In this document: in pieces, positions 1 through 8,063 of the stretch
Numbering within the stretch: position 1 is the first letter of the stretch
Layout of the letters: every line of letters begins with the position of its first letter
NCBI RefSeq assembly: GCF_014266025.1
Contig: NZ_JACMYC010000017.1
Coordinates: forward strand, 1-64,000
DNA length: 64,000 bases
Direction of reading: 5' to 3'
DNA from: Nocardioides deserti
GTDB lineage: Bacteria; Actinomycetota; Actinomycetes; Propionibacteriales; Nocardioidaceae
Notes under the pieces: model-generated
Told to the model about the DNA's origin: nothing
Database searches by the model: none
Seen by the model: the letters and a program-made list of their open reading frames with translations, nothing else
Program-made: the position numbers and the translations under genes

Positions 1-120
1 CAACCACCCATGGTGTTGCAAGCAGAGTGCTCGCGTCCACGAATCCAGCATCACGCCAGACTTGATCTGTGCCGTGAACCCCACCCGCGGGTGGAATGTT
101 CCGCGCACAGGTCGCTAGAG
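1..120 (+). other. 23S-5S internal transcribed spacer (partial)
   Basis: This is the stretch immediately ahead of 5S rRNA. It has no open reading frame and contains a 6-bp palindromic stem at 81-94. By position it is the spacer between 23S and 5S rRNA of an rrn operon whose upstream part lies outside the window. The 23S end itself is not visible, so the assignment comes from context. Confidence 0.6.
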
Positions 121-238
121 TTACGGCGGCCATAGCGAAAGGGAAACACCCGGTCCCATCCCGAACCCGGAAGTTAAGCCTTTCAGCGCCGATGGTACTG
201 CAACCGCGAGGTTGTGGGAGAGTAGGACGCCGCCGGAC
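121..238 (+). rRNA. rrf: 5S ribosomal RNA
   Basis: The sequence matches the actinobacterial 5S pattern. It opens with TTACGGCGGCCATAGCG, has the conserved CCCGAACCCGGAAGTTAAGCC block at about 160-180 and closes with GTAGGACGCCGCCGGA. The 5' (about 122-130) and 3' (about 229-237) ends pair as helix I. Length is about 118 nt, normal for 5S. It is the last gene of an rRNA operon and is followed at once by a strong terminator hairpin. The exact ends are uncertain by 1-3 nt. Confidence 0.95.
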
Positions 239-250
239 ATACCATTAGCA

Positions 251-282
251 AGCGGGGCCATACCTTCGGGTATGGCCCCGCT
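251..282 (+). terminator. rRNA operon terminator hairpin
   Basis: Positions 251-264 and 269-282 form a perfect 14-bp stem around a UUCG tetraloop, followed by a short T-rich run (cgcattt). It lies 13 nt after 5S rRNA and is a typical intrinsic terminator for an rrn operon. Confidence 0.92.
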
Positions 283-442
283 TCGCATTTCCCCGGGGGT
301 CTTTCAGCCGGCGCGGCTCGAGACCCAGCCGGCCCAGCTCTCCTCCACACGTCGCGCTCTTGCAGCACCCTCCACACGACCACCGATCGCCGCGCAGCGC
401 CGTCGGTGTCGGCGTCGAGCGTGGTGCTCGGAGGTGATGCGG

Positions 443-820
443 ATGTCCGCACGGACGAAGGAGAAGGAGCCGGCCACCGAAGGCCGGGTCGAGCACGTGA
501 ACGAGGTCCGTCTGGTCGGCCGGGTGACACAGGCCCCCGAGGAGCGGCTCCTGCCGAGCGGGGACACCGTCTGGACGTTCCGGCTGGCGGTGACCAGGAC
601 GGGGGACCGCGGGAGGTCGAAGCAGACCGTGGACGCTCTCGACTGCGCGGTGTGGGCCGCCCGCCCGCGGCGCAGCGTGTCGTCCTGGCGGCTCGGCGAC
701 GAGGTGGAGGTGTGCGGCGCCGTACGTCGCCGGTTCTTCCGTGCAGGCGGGGGCGCGGCGTCCCGGACCGAGATCGAGGTCCGGACGGGCAAGGTCATAC
801 GTCGCGCAGCGAGCGGATGA
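443..820 (+). CDS. Single-stranded DNA-binding protein-like, OB fold
   Basis: This predicts a 125-aa protein with the SSB/OB-fold pattern. NEVRLVGRVTQAPEERLLPS near residue 14 begins the fold, followed by the strand TVWTFRLAVTR and the LGDEVEVCGAVRRRF segment. It lacks the Gly/Pro-rich acidic tail of the main replicative SSB, so it is more likely an accessory SSB paralogue. The ATG at 443 was chosen because GGAGG at 430-434 lies 8 nt upstream; an in-frame ATG at 437 would be too close. It converges on the DUF1015 gene and overlaps its 3' end by 26 nt. The role in DNA binding is inferred from the fold. Confidence 0.75.
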   Translation: MSARTKEKEPATEGRVEHVNEVRLVGRVTQAPEERLLPSGDTVWTFRLAVTRTGDRGRSKQTVDALDCAVWAARPRRSVSSWRLGDEVEVCGAVRRRFFRAGGGAASRTEIEVRTGKVIRRAASG

Positions 821-1919
821 GCACCCCGGTGCTCGGCTTGGGCTGGAACGACGTGGCCTTCTGCGGCAGGAGCCGGTCCGCGGCGACGATCCGCAGGACG
901 TGGTCGACCGCGGGGGCCGGCACCAGGACAGCGGTCCCGGTCTCGGGGCCGGCGTGCGCGAGCACGTCCTCGGCGGAGTGGTGGTGACCGATCCGGTGGG
1001 GTCCGCGAGCGAGGGCGGGGACCAGGTCCTCGTGGAGGACCTCGATCGCCAGCCGTCCCGGTCGGACCGGGACGTGCAGGGCCGCCCAACGAGCGCTGTC
1101 GGTGACCACGAGCGTGTCCGGCGCGAGTGCGTCGACCGCCGCGACGGGGGAGAGCTCCTGGAAGCGGAGGCCGACGTGCTCCGCGGCGGCGCGGACGTCG
1201 TCGTACCGGCTGCCCACCAGCAGGCGGTGGATCGCGCCGAGGAACAGCGGGGTGTCGTCCTGGTCGACGAGCATGGCGAGCCCGCCGCCGGTGGCGGTGC
1301 TCGGCGCCCGCCGCTGGAGACGGAGGTAGGCGCTGTAGCGGTGGTGCCCGTCGGCGATGAGCGCGCGGGTCCCGGCCAGCTGCTCGGCGAGGAGTGCCTG
1401 GCGCTCGTCGTCGCGCACCGCCCAGAGCCGGTGCTGCTGCCCGGCGCGGTCGGTGAACTCGCGCAGGGGTGCCTCCGCCCGGACGTCGCGGAGGATCTCG
1501 CGGGTCTCGGACCGGCCGCGGTGGACGAGCAGGATCGGCGCGGGGTTGAGCGCCATCTGGGTCATCCGGTCCGCGAGCTCGTCGGCCTGCGCGGGGTGGA
1601 TGCCCTCGTGCGGGAAGATCGCCCGCTCCGCCGGCGCCGCCGCCCGGCGCGAGACGTCCAGGACACCGACCAGCCCGCGCACGGTGATGCCGCCCGCGGT
1701 GTACTCGTGGAGGTAGAGCGCGGGGGTGTCGTCCCGGCTGAGCTGGCCGCGCACCCGCCACCGGTCGAGGCGCTCGGGGACGGCGCCGTAGGGCCGAGCG
1801 AAGGCGCGTGCGGAGGAGGGGTCCCCGACCAGACGCGGGGCCATCATCAGCGCACGGAACGGCGCCAGCGCGAAGGGGCCCGCGACGTAGGGCGGGGTCA
1901 CCACGGCGCTGGGGTCCAT
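795..1919 (-). CDS. DUF1015 family protein
   Basis: This predicts a 374-aa cytoplasmic protein of the DUF1015 family. Diagnostic features are the N-terminal PFRALMMAP-type segment followed by ARPYGAVPERLDRW, and the central IADGHHRYSAYL motif near residue 205. The biochemical function of the family is not established; some members sit beside serine biosynthesis genes, which is not the case here. ATG 1919 has a TACGAT -10-like box (1926-1931) 6 nt upstream, suggesting a leaderless mRNA. It is divergent from the HAD phosphatase gene, 47 nt away. Confidence 0.85.
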   Translation of the reverse strand: MDPSAVVTPPYVAGPFALAPFRALMMAPRLVGDPSSARAFARPYGAVPERLDRWRVRGQLSRDDTPALYLHEYTAGGITVRGLVGVLDVSRRAAAPAERAIFPHEGIHPAQADELADRMTQMALNPAPILLVHRGRSETREILRDVRAEAPLREFTDRAGQQHRLWAVRDDERQALLAEQLAGTRALIADGHHRYSAYLRLQRRAPSTATGGGLAMLVDQDDTPLFLGAIHRLLVGSRYDDVRAAAEHVGLRFQELSPVAAVDALAPDTLVVTDSARWAALHVPVRPGRLAIEVLHEDLVPALARGPHRIGHHHSAEDVLAHAGPETGTAVLVPAPAVDHVLRIVAADRLLPQKATSFQPKPSTGVLIRSLRDV

Positions 1920-1925
1920 CGGGGC

Positions 1926-1931
1926 ATCGTA
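1926..1931 (-). promoter_or_regulatory. -10 box of DUF1015 gene (leaderless)
   Basis: Read on the minus strand this is TACGAT, 6 nt before the ATG at 1919. That distance would place the transcript start at or next to the start codon. Confidence 0.45.
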
Positions 1932-1966
1932 GGCTGCCCGCTCGACGACGCCGGAAGGAGGCGAAC

Positions 1967-2992
1967 GTGCTGCAGGGATCCCCGACGCCGCTGTCCCGGA
2001 CGCACGACCTGGCCATGCTCGACCTCGACGGCGTGGTCTACGTCGGCGGGGACGCCGTGCCTGGTGCACCCGAGCACCTCGGGGCCGCCCGGGTCGCCGG
2101 TCAGCGGCTCGCGTTCATCACCAACAACGCCTCCCGGCCGCCGAGCACGGTCGCCGACCACCTCACCCGGATCGGCGTCCCGGCCGGGCCCGAGGACGTG
2201 GTGACGTCCGCCCAGGCCTCCGCCCGGGTGCTGGCGGAGCGGCTGACGCCCGGCGCGCCGGTGGTCCTCCTGGGGGCCGCGGGTCTCGAGGAGGCGGTGC
2301 GGTCGGCCGGCCTCACCCCGGTCGGAGTCGAGGACGAGGCGGAGGCGTTGGTGACCGGCTACGGGCCCGACGTGCTGTGGCGCGACATCATGCGGGCAGC
2401 GGTCCGGGTGCGCGACGGGCTGTGGTGGGTGGCGTCGAACACCGACTTGAGCATCCCGACCGCGTACGGCACTGCTCCCGGCCACGGCGTGCTCGTCGAG
2501 ACCATCCAGCGCTTCTCCGGGGTGGCGCCGGTCGTGGCCGGCAAGCCGCAACGGCCGCTGCTCGACGAGACGGTGCGCCGGGTGGGCGGCGAGCGGCCGC
2601 TGATGGTCGGTGACCGGCTGGACACCGACATCGCGGGCGGCCGGAACGCCGACATCGACACGTTGCTGGTGCTCACCGGTGTCACCGGGCTCCGGGAGCT
2701 GGTCGCGGCGCGGCCTGAAGAGCGTCCGACCTACCTGGCTCCGGACCTCGCTGGGCTGCTCGAGCCGCATCCCGAGCTGGTCCCGGGGACGGATGGCGAC
2801 GGGACCGGCGCGTCCTTCGAGGTCGACGGCTGGCGGGCCGACGTCGTCCGAGGACGCGTGCAGGTCGACGGCTCCGGCAGCGTCGCTGACTGGTGGCGGG
2901 TCGTGGCCGTCGCGGGGTGGGCCCACCTGGACGCCACGGGGGAGCCGGCCGACGTCACCGGCCTGGAGCCCCCGCGGCCCGGCGCCCGGTAG
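1967..2992 (+). CDS. HAD-superfamily subclass IIA phosphatase (NagD-like)
   Basis: This predicts a 341-aa HAD-IIA hydrolase. Motif I is LDLDGVVYVGG near residue 15 (nucleophile Asp), motif II is FITNNAS near residue 46, and motifs III/IV are seen as GKPQRPLLDE and MVGDRLDTDIAGG. Members dephosphorylate sugar phosphates, glycerol phosphate or 4-nitrophenyl phosphate; the substrate cannot be read here. GTG 1967 has an AAGGAGG Shine-Dalgarno 5 nt upstream. The last ~65 residues, after the HAD core, form an extra domain rich in V, W and D that I do not recognise. The gene is followed closely by a short conserved gene and tlyA, as in other actinobacteria. Confidence 0.85.
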   Translation: MLQGSPTPLSRTHDLAMLDLDGVVYVGGDAVPGAPEHLGAARVAGQRLAFITNNASRPPSTVADHLTRIGVPAGPEDVVTSAQASARVLAERLTPGAPVVLLGAAGLEEAVRSAGLTPVGVEDEAEALVTGYGPDVLWRDIMRAAVRVRDGLWWVASNTDLSIPTAYGTAPGHGVLVETIQRFSGVAPVVAGKPQRPLLDETVRRVGGERPLMVGDRLDTDIAGGRNADIDTLLVLTGVTGLRELVAARPEERPTYLAPDLAGLLEPHPELVPGTDGDGTGASFEVDGWRADVVRGRVQVDGSGSVADWWRVVAVAGWAHLDATGEPADVTGLEPPRPGAR

Positions 2993-2995
2993 CCT
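2990..2995 (+). promoter_or_regulatory. -10 box TAGCCT for the 76-aa gene
   Basis: TAGCCT lies 7 nt before ATG 3003 and overlaps the end of the HAD gene. The spacing suggests a leaderless transcript that could also include tlyA. Confidence 0.4.
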
Positions 2996-3002
2996 CGCCC
3001 GC

Positions 3003-3233
3003 ATGGACCAGCAGCCCCCCGAGCCTCGCGACGACGCGGCGACCGGCGGACCGGTGCGGACCGGTGTCCCGCGGGTCGACGAGGTGCTGGCCGCCGTCGA
3101 GGAGCTCGGGGAGCGGCCGATCGAGGAGCACGTCGGTGTCTTCGAGACGGCCCACACCGAGCTGCGCCGCGCCCTGGACGCCGACCCGGCGACCGACGTA
3201 CCGCCCGGCTCGTCTCCCACCGACCCCGCCTGA
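3003..3233 (+). CDS. Conserved short actinobacterial protein of unknown function
   Basis: This predicts a 76-aa soluble acidic protein. The centre, residues about 20-56, is a predicted helical stretch (VPRVDEVLAAVEELGERPIE, then VFETAHTELRRAL), flanked by disordered Pro/Asp-rich ends. Short proteins of this type are commonly found just ahead of tlyA in actinobacteria; I know of no function. ATG 3003 lies 7 nt after a TAGCCT -10 box and has no Shine-Dalgarno, which fits leaderless translation. Only 5 nt separate its stop from the tlyA GTG. Confidence 0.7.
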   Translation: MDQQPPEPRDDAATGGPVRTGVPRVDEVLAAVEELGERPIEEHVGVFETAHTELRRALDADPATDVPPGSSPTDPA

Positions 3234-3238
3234 ACGCC

Positions 3239-4078
3239 GTGCCCCCTCGTCGACTTCGGCTGGACGCCGAGCTGGTGCGCCGCGGCCTGGCGCGCTCCCG
3301 CGAGCACGCGAGCGAGCTGATCGCCGCCGGACGGGTGACCGTGCAGGGCGCGCGGGCCACCAAGCCCGCGACGGGCGTCACCACCGACGTCGCGCTGGTC
3401 GTCGCCGACGACCCGGACCGTCCGGACTACGTCTCCCGTGGCGGGCACAAGCTGGCGGGGGCGCTGGCCGCGTTCGAGCCGCTCGGGCTGCAGGTCGCCG
3501 GACGCCGGTGCTTGGACGCGGGTGCGTCGACGGGCGGCTTCACCGACGTCCTGCTGCGCGAGGGTGCGGCAGAGGTGGTCGCCGTCGACGTCGGCTACGG
3601 CCAGCTCGCGTGGCGCCTCCAGCAGGACGAGCGCGTCGCCGTGCACGACCGCACCAACGTCCGCGAGCTCACCCCCGAGCTGGTGGGCGGGTCGGTCGAC
3701 CTCGTCGTGGGCGACCTGTCGTTCATCTCCCTGGAGCTGGTGCTCGACGCCCTCGTCGCGGTGGTCGCGGAGGACGGCGACCTGGTGCCGATGGTCAAGC
3801 CGCAGTTCGAGGTCGGCAAGGACCGGGTCGGCAAGGGCGGGGTCGTGCGGGACGTCGGCCTGCGCGCCGAGGCCGTGCTGTCCGTGGCGGCCGCGGCCGA
3901 GAAGCGGGGCTGGGGCGCGCGGGCGGTGACCGTGAGCCCGCTGCCGGGTCCGTCGGGCAACGTCGAGTTCTTCCTGTGGCTGCGCAAGGGGCCGGCCAGC
4001 ATCGACGCCGACGACGTCCACGCCGTCGTGCGCGGCGGCCCGCCACCGTCGGTGCCCGGTGAGAGGGTGGGTCCATGA
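3239..4078 (+). CDS. tlyA: TlyA family rRNA 2'-O-methyltransferase
   Basis: This predicts a 279-aa protein with an N-terminal S4 RNA-binding domain (RLDAELVRRGLARSREHASE, residues about 6-65) and a FtsJ/RrmJ-like methyltransferase domain. The SAM-binding motif is CLDAGASTGGFTDVLL near residue 91, with the VGDLSFISLELVL and MVKPQFEVGK segments downstream. TlyA methylates 16S and 23S rRNA cytidines, which is the basis of capreomycin sensitivity in mycobacteria. The stop overlaps the nadK start as ATGA, so the two are translationally coupled. The hemolysin label of older annotations is not supported by the domains. Confidence 0.93.
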   Translation: MPPRRLRLDAELVRRGLARSREHASELIAAGRVTVQGARATKPATGVTTDVALVVADDPDRPDYVSRGGHKLAGALAAFEPLGLQVAGRRCLDAGASTGGFTDVLLREGAAEVVAVDVGYGQLAWRLQQDERVAVHDRTNVRELTPELVGGSVDLVVGDLSFISLELVLDALVAVVAEDGDLVPMVKPQFEVGKDRVGKGGVVRDVGLRAEAVLSVAAAAEKRGWGARAVTVSPLPGPSGNVEFFLWLRKGPASIDADDVHAVVRGGPPPSVPGERVGP

Positions 4079-5019
4079 CCACCCCCGCCCCGCCGACGCG
4101 GCGCGTCCTCATGGTCGCCCACACCGGCCGGGAGGAGGCGCGCGAGGTCGCGCTCGCCTTCTGCAAGGCGCTGAGCGCCAGCGGGATCGTCGTGCGGGTG
4201 CTGGCCGCCGAGGCGGCGGACCTGGCGCTCGACCCGGCGGCGTACTCACCGGCGGTCGAGATCACCGACAGCGAGGAGGGCGCCGCCGCGGACTGCGAGC
4301 TCGCGGTGGTCATCGGCGGGGACGGCACGATCCTGCGCGCGGCGGAGATCACCTACAGCAGCCGCACCCCGGTCCTGGGCGTCAACCTCGGCCACGTGGG
4401 GTTCCTCGCTGAGGCCGAGGTCGACGACGTGCAGTCGACGATCGACGCGGTGGTCGAGCGGCGGTACGTCGCCGAGGACCGGATGACCCTCGACGTGCAG
4501 GTGTTCCGCGACGGCGAGCTGGTGAACCGGACCTTCGCGGTCAACGACGCCAGCGTGGAGAAGGCCGCCCGCGAGCGCATGCTCGAGGTGGTCGTCGAGG
4601 TCGACGGCCGCCCGCTGTCGCGGTGGGGCTGCGACGGCGTGGTGTGCGCGACGCCGACCGGCTCGACGGCGTACAACTTCAGCGCGGGCGGACCGGTCGT
4701 GTGGCCGGGCGTCGAGGCGCTGCTGATGGTGCCGATCAGCGCCCACGCGCTGTTCGCCCGGCCGATGGTGGTGGCGCCGACCTCGGTGCTGGCCGTCGAG
4801 GTGCTGGCGCGGACCGAGGGGGCGGGCGTGCTGTGGTGCGACGGTCGACGCACGGTCGACCTGCCGCCGGGCGCCCGGATCGAGGTGCGCCGCGGCGAGC
4901 ACCCGGTGCGGCTGGTGCGGCTGCACGACTCCCCGTTCACCGACCGGCTGGTGGCCAAGTTCGGCCTCCCGGTCGAGGGTTGGCGGGGCCAGGCGGAACG
5001 ACGACGACGGGAGGCGTGA
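4075..5019 (+). CDS. nadK: NAD kinase
   Basis: This predicts a 314-aa enzyme that phosphorylates NAD to NADP. The GGDGT motif is at residues 81-85, NLGHVGFLAE at about 104-113 and a TPTGSTAYNFSAGGP nucleotide-binding segment at about 198-212, all diagnostic. Start ATG 4075 overlaps the tlyA stop. The order tlyA-nadK-recN is conserved in actinobacteria. The stop codon at 5017-5019 precedes the preferred recN start by 2 nt. No unusual residues are seen. Confidence 0.96.
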   Translation: MTTPAPPTRRVLMVAHTGREEAREVALAFCKALSASGIVVRVLAAEAADLALDPAAYSPAVEITDSEEGAAADCELAVVIGGDGTILRAAEITYSSRTPVLGVNLGHVGFLAEAEVDDVQSTIDAVVERRYVAEDRMTLDVQVFRDGELVNRTFAVNDASVEKAARERMLEVVVEVDGRPLSRWGCDGVVCATPTGSTAYNFSAGGPVVWPGVEALLMVPISAHALFARPMVVAPTSVLAVEVLARTEGAGVLWCDGRRTVDLPPGARIEVRRGEHPVRLVRLHDSPFTDRLVAKFGLPVEGWRGQAERRRREA

Positions 5020-5021
5020 GG

Positions 5022-6794
5022 GTGCTCGAGGAGATCCGGATCGGTTCGCTCGGGGTCATCGACTCCTCGACCCTCGAGCTGGGCCCGGGGCTGACCGTCA
5101 TCACCGGTGAGACCGGTGCCGGCAAGACCATGATCGTCACCGCGCTCGGCCTGCTGCTCGGCGGCCGTGCCGACAGCGGCGCGGTGCGGTCCGGCGCGCG
5201 CTCGGCGCGGGTCGAGGGCGTCGTGGACGCGAGGACGCTCGCCGGTTTCGGCGCCGCGGTCGAGGAGGCCGGCGGCGCGGTCGAGGACGACCGGGTCGTG
5301 GTGGCGCGCAACGTCTCGGCGGAGGGCCGCTCGCGCGCGTACGTCGGCGGCGCGGGCGTGCCGGTGTCGACCCTTGCCGAGCTGACCGAGCCGCTCGTCG
5401 CCGTGCACGGCCAGTCCGACCAGCACCGGCTGCTCCAGCCGCGGCGGCAGCGGGAGGCGCTCGACCGGTTCGGGGGCGAGGCGGTGACCGGCCTGCGCGA
5501 GCGGTACCGCGAGGTCTACGCCCGGCTCGAGTCGACCGAGCGCGAGCTCGCCGAGGTCGTCGCGTCCGCGCGCGACCGGGTGCGGGAGGCCGACCTCCTG
5601 CGGTTCGGGCTCGACGAGGTGGAGCAGGTGTCACCCGAGCCGGGGGAGGACGGCACGCTGGCCGCGGAGGAGACCCGCCTCGGGTTCTCCGACACGCTGC
5701 GGACCGCTGCAGAGGTCGCGCGCGAGGCGTTGTCGAGCGAGCACGGTGCGCCGGACGCGCTCGGCACGGTCTCGGCTGCGCGGTCGGCGCTGGACGGCGT
5801 GCGCGAGCACGACACCGAGGCGGCCGAGCTCGCCGACCGGTTGGCCGAGGTCACCTACCTGCTCTCCGACGTCGCGGCCGACGTGGCGTCGTACGCCACC
5901 CGCATCGAGACCGACCCCGCCCGGCTGGCGGCGGTCTCCGAGCGGCGGGCGGCGCTGACCGCGCTGACACGGAAGTACGGCGAGACCATCGACGAGGTGC
6001 TGGCGTGGGCGGAGACGTCCTCGCGACGGCTGCTCGAGCTGGACGGCACTGACGAGCGGATCGAGGAGCTGCGCGCCGAGCGGGAGACGCTGCGCGCCGA
6101 GCTGGGCCAGGTCGCCGGCGCGCTGACCGGCGCCCGGACCGAGGCCGCCGGCCGGCTCGCGGCGGAGGTCACGGCGGAGCTCGGGCTGCTGGCGATGCCG
6201 CACGCCCGGGTGAGCGTCGAGGTCCGCCAGACCGAGCTCGACCCGGAGGCGCACCCGGGCGGCCCGACCGGGTCCCGCGCGCCGCTGCCGGTGGGGGACC
6301 GCCACCTGCGCTACGGCTCCTCCGGCGTCGACGAGGTCGAGCTGCTGCTCGCCGCCAACACCGGTTCCGAGCCACGCCCGCTGCACAAGGGCGCGTCCGG
6401 GGGCGAGCTGTCCCGGGTGATGCTCGCGCTCGAGGTGGCGCTGGCCGGCACCAGTCCGGTGCCGACGTTCGTCTTCGACGAGGTCGACGCCGGGGTCGGC
6501 GGCACCGCCGCGGTGGAGATCGGGCGACGGCTCGCCCAGCTGGCCCGGTCCGCCCAGGTGCTGGTCGTGACCCACCTCCCGCAGGTCGCGGCCTTCGCCG
6601 ACCGCCACGTCGTGGTCGAGAAGTCCAGCGACGGCACCGTCACCAGTTCCGGCCTCACCGTGCTCGACGAGGCCGCGCGCGAGCGCGAGCTGTCCCGGAT
6701 GCTCGCGGGGATGACCGAGAGCGACACTGCGCTGGCCCACGCCCGCGAGCTGCTCGAGGTCGCCTCCAGCGCGAGGGCCCTCGCCGCCGGGTGA
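5022..6794 (+). CDS. recN: DNA repair protein RecN
   Basis: This predicts a 590-aa SMC-like ATPase for double-strand break repair. Walker A GETGAGKT is at residues 29-36. A long helical coiled-coil arm rich in E, R and L follows, then the ABC signature ASGGELSRVMLALE and Walker B TFVFDEVDAGVGG, with a VTHLPQVAAFAD switch region after it. GTG 5022 was chosen over the in-frame GTG 5016 because GGGAGG at 5009-5014 gives 7-nt spacing, and because mycobacterial RecN begins with a comparable MLxEIRI sequence. It follows nadK with no gap that could hold a promoter. Confidence 0.95.
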   Translation: MLEEIRIGSLGVIDSSTLELGPGLTVITGETGAGKTMIVTALGLLLGGRADSGAVRSGARSARVEGVVDARTLAGFGAAVEEAGGAVEDDRVVVARNVSAEGRSRAYVGGAGVPVSTLAELTEPLVAVHGQSDQHRLLQPRRQREALDRFGGEAVTGLRERYREVYARLESTERELAEVVASARDRVREADLLRFGLDEVEQVSPEPGEDGTLAAEETRLGFSDTLRTAAEVAREALSSEHGAPDALGTVSAARSALDGVREHDTEAAELADRLAEVTYLLSDVAADVASYATRIETDPARLAAVSERRAALTALTRKYGETIDEVLAWAETSSRRLLELDGTDERIEELRAERETLRAELGQVAGALTGARTEAAGRLAAEVTAELGLLAMPHARVSVEVRQTELDPEAHPGGPTGSRAPLPVGDRHLRYGSSGVDEVELLLAANTGSEPRPLHKGASGGELSRVMLALEVALAGTSPVPTFVFDEVDAGVGGTAAVEIGRRLAQLARSAQVLVVTHLPQVAAFADRHVVVEKSSDGTVTSSGLTVLDEAARERELSRMLAGMTESDTALAHARELLEVASSARALAAG

Positions 6795-6869
6795 CGCGGG
6801 CCACGCCGACGCGCCCGGCCGGAAGAGGTACGCCGAGGGGCCGGCCGCGTTTGTGACCATGGGTCGGCC

Positions 6870-8063
6870 ATGAGACTCCCCACCCGACCGCAGACCTCCG
6901 TCCTGCCCGGGGTGGCCGGGACCGCGCGGGTGGAGCGACGTGCCCGCGTGCTGCTGCCCCGGCTCCGCCCCGGCGACATCGCGGTCCTCGAGCACCCCGC
7001 GCTCGACCGCGCCACCGCCCAGCGGCTGGTCGACGCCCAGGTCGCGGCGGTCGTCAACGTCGCGCCGATGGTCTCGGGCCGCTACCCGAACCTCGGCCCG
7101 GAGGTGCTGCTCCGCGCCGGCGTCCCGATGGTCGACGGCGTCGGCTCCGAGGGGCTGGCCGCGCTGACGGACGGTCGGCGGGTGCGGCTGCACGCCGGCA
7201 CGGTGCTCGAGGACGCCGGTCACGACGGTGCCGACGGTGGCCGGGTGCTGGCCAGCGGTCGGGCGCTCGACGCCGACACCGTCGAGGCGGAGCTGGCGCG
7301 GGCCCGGCAGGGCCTGGCGACCCAGCTCGAGACGTTCACCCACAACAGCGCCGCGTTCCTGCAGCGCGAGCAGGACCTGCTCCTGCACGGCGTCGGGGTG
7401 CCGGTGCCCGCGACGAGGATCGCCGGACGCACGGTCGTGGTCGTCGCCGACGGCCCCGAGGTCGAGGCCGAGCTGACCCTGCTGCGTCCCTACCTGCGCG
7501 AGCAGGAGCCGGTGGTGGTGGCGGTGGGTCGCAGCGTGGACACGGTCCGCGGGATCGGTCGTCGCCCCGACGTCGTGGTCGTCGACGCCGCTGTGCCCGA
7601 CGGCGTACCCACCGCAGCAGCGCTCAAGGCCGCGCGCGACGTCGTGGTCCGCACCGGCCGCGGCACCAGCGGCAAGGAGCTGGTCGAGTCCCTCGACCGG
7701 CTCGGCATCCGTCCGCTGCGCATCGAGACCGACGCGACCGCCGAGGACGCCGCGCTGCTGCTCGCCGACGCCGGCGACGCGGCGGTGGTCATCGGGGTCG
7801 GGATGCACGCCACCCTCGAGGAGTTCCTCGACCGTGAACGGTCCGGCCTCGCCAGCACCTACCTGACCCGGCTCAAGCTCGGCGCGCGGCTCGTCGACGC
7901 GGCCGCGGTGCCCTTCCTGTACTCCGGGCGCGTGCGCCCGCACCACCTGCTCCTGGTCATGGTCGCCGGACTGGTCGCGCTCGCCGCGGCCGTCGGCGTG
8001 ACCCCGGTCGGCCAGGGGTGGGCCGACCAGCTCTCCGAGACCCTGCAAGGACTCCTCCCGTGA
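6870..8063 (+). CDS. steA: Putative cytokinetic ring protein SteA
   Basis: This predicts a 397-aa protein related to corynebacterial SteA, required for daughter-cell separation. The N-terminal half (GDIAVLEHPALDR, AAVVNVAPMVSGRYPNLGP, VDGVGSE) and the thiamine-pyrophosphokinase-like middle region match the family. One predicted transmembrane helix lies near the C terminus (LLLVMVAGLVALAAAVGV, about residue 360). It is paired with steB by a 4-nt GTGA overlap, and recN-steA-steB-pyrG is the conserved order. SteA is thought to localise to the division site. Function is assigned by homology and context. Confidence 0.88.
   Translation: MRLPTRPQTSVLPGVAGTARVERRARVLLPRLRPGDIAVLEHPALDRATAQRLVDAQVAAVVNVAPMVSGRYPNLGPEVLLRAGVPMVDGVGSEGLAALTDGRRVRLHAGTVLEDAGHDGADGGRVLASGRALDADTVEAELARARQGLATQLETFTHNSAAFLQREQDLLLHGVGVPVPATRIAGRTVVVVADGPEVEAELTLLRPYLREQEPVVVAVGRSVDTVRGIGRRPDVVVVDAAVPDGVPTAAALKAARDVVVRTGRGTSGKELVESLDRLGIRPLRIETDATAEDAALLLADAGDAAVVIGVGMHATLEEFLDRERSGLASTYLTRLKLGARLVDAAAVPFLYSGRVRPHHLLLVMVAGLVALAAAVGVTPVGQGWADQLSETLQGLLP

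Noticed and set aside
212..442. Longer SSB-like ORF starting inside the 5S rRNA
   Set aside because: The upstream part reads through 5S rRNA and the terminator; GGAGG at 430-434 supports the start at 443.
304..2016. Long minus-strand ORF (570 aa) across the SSB and DUF1015 region
   Set aside because: It is an alternate frame of DUF1015 and the antisense of SSB, low in complexity and Arg/Pro/Gly-rich, a GC-rich artefact.
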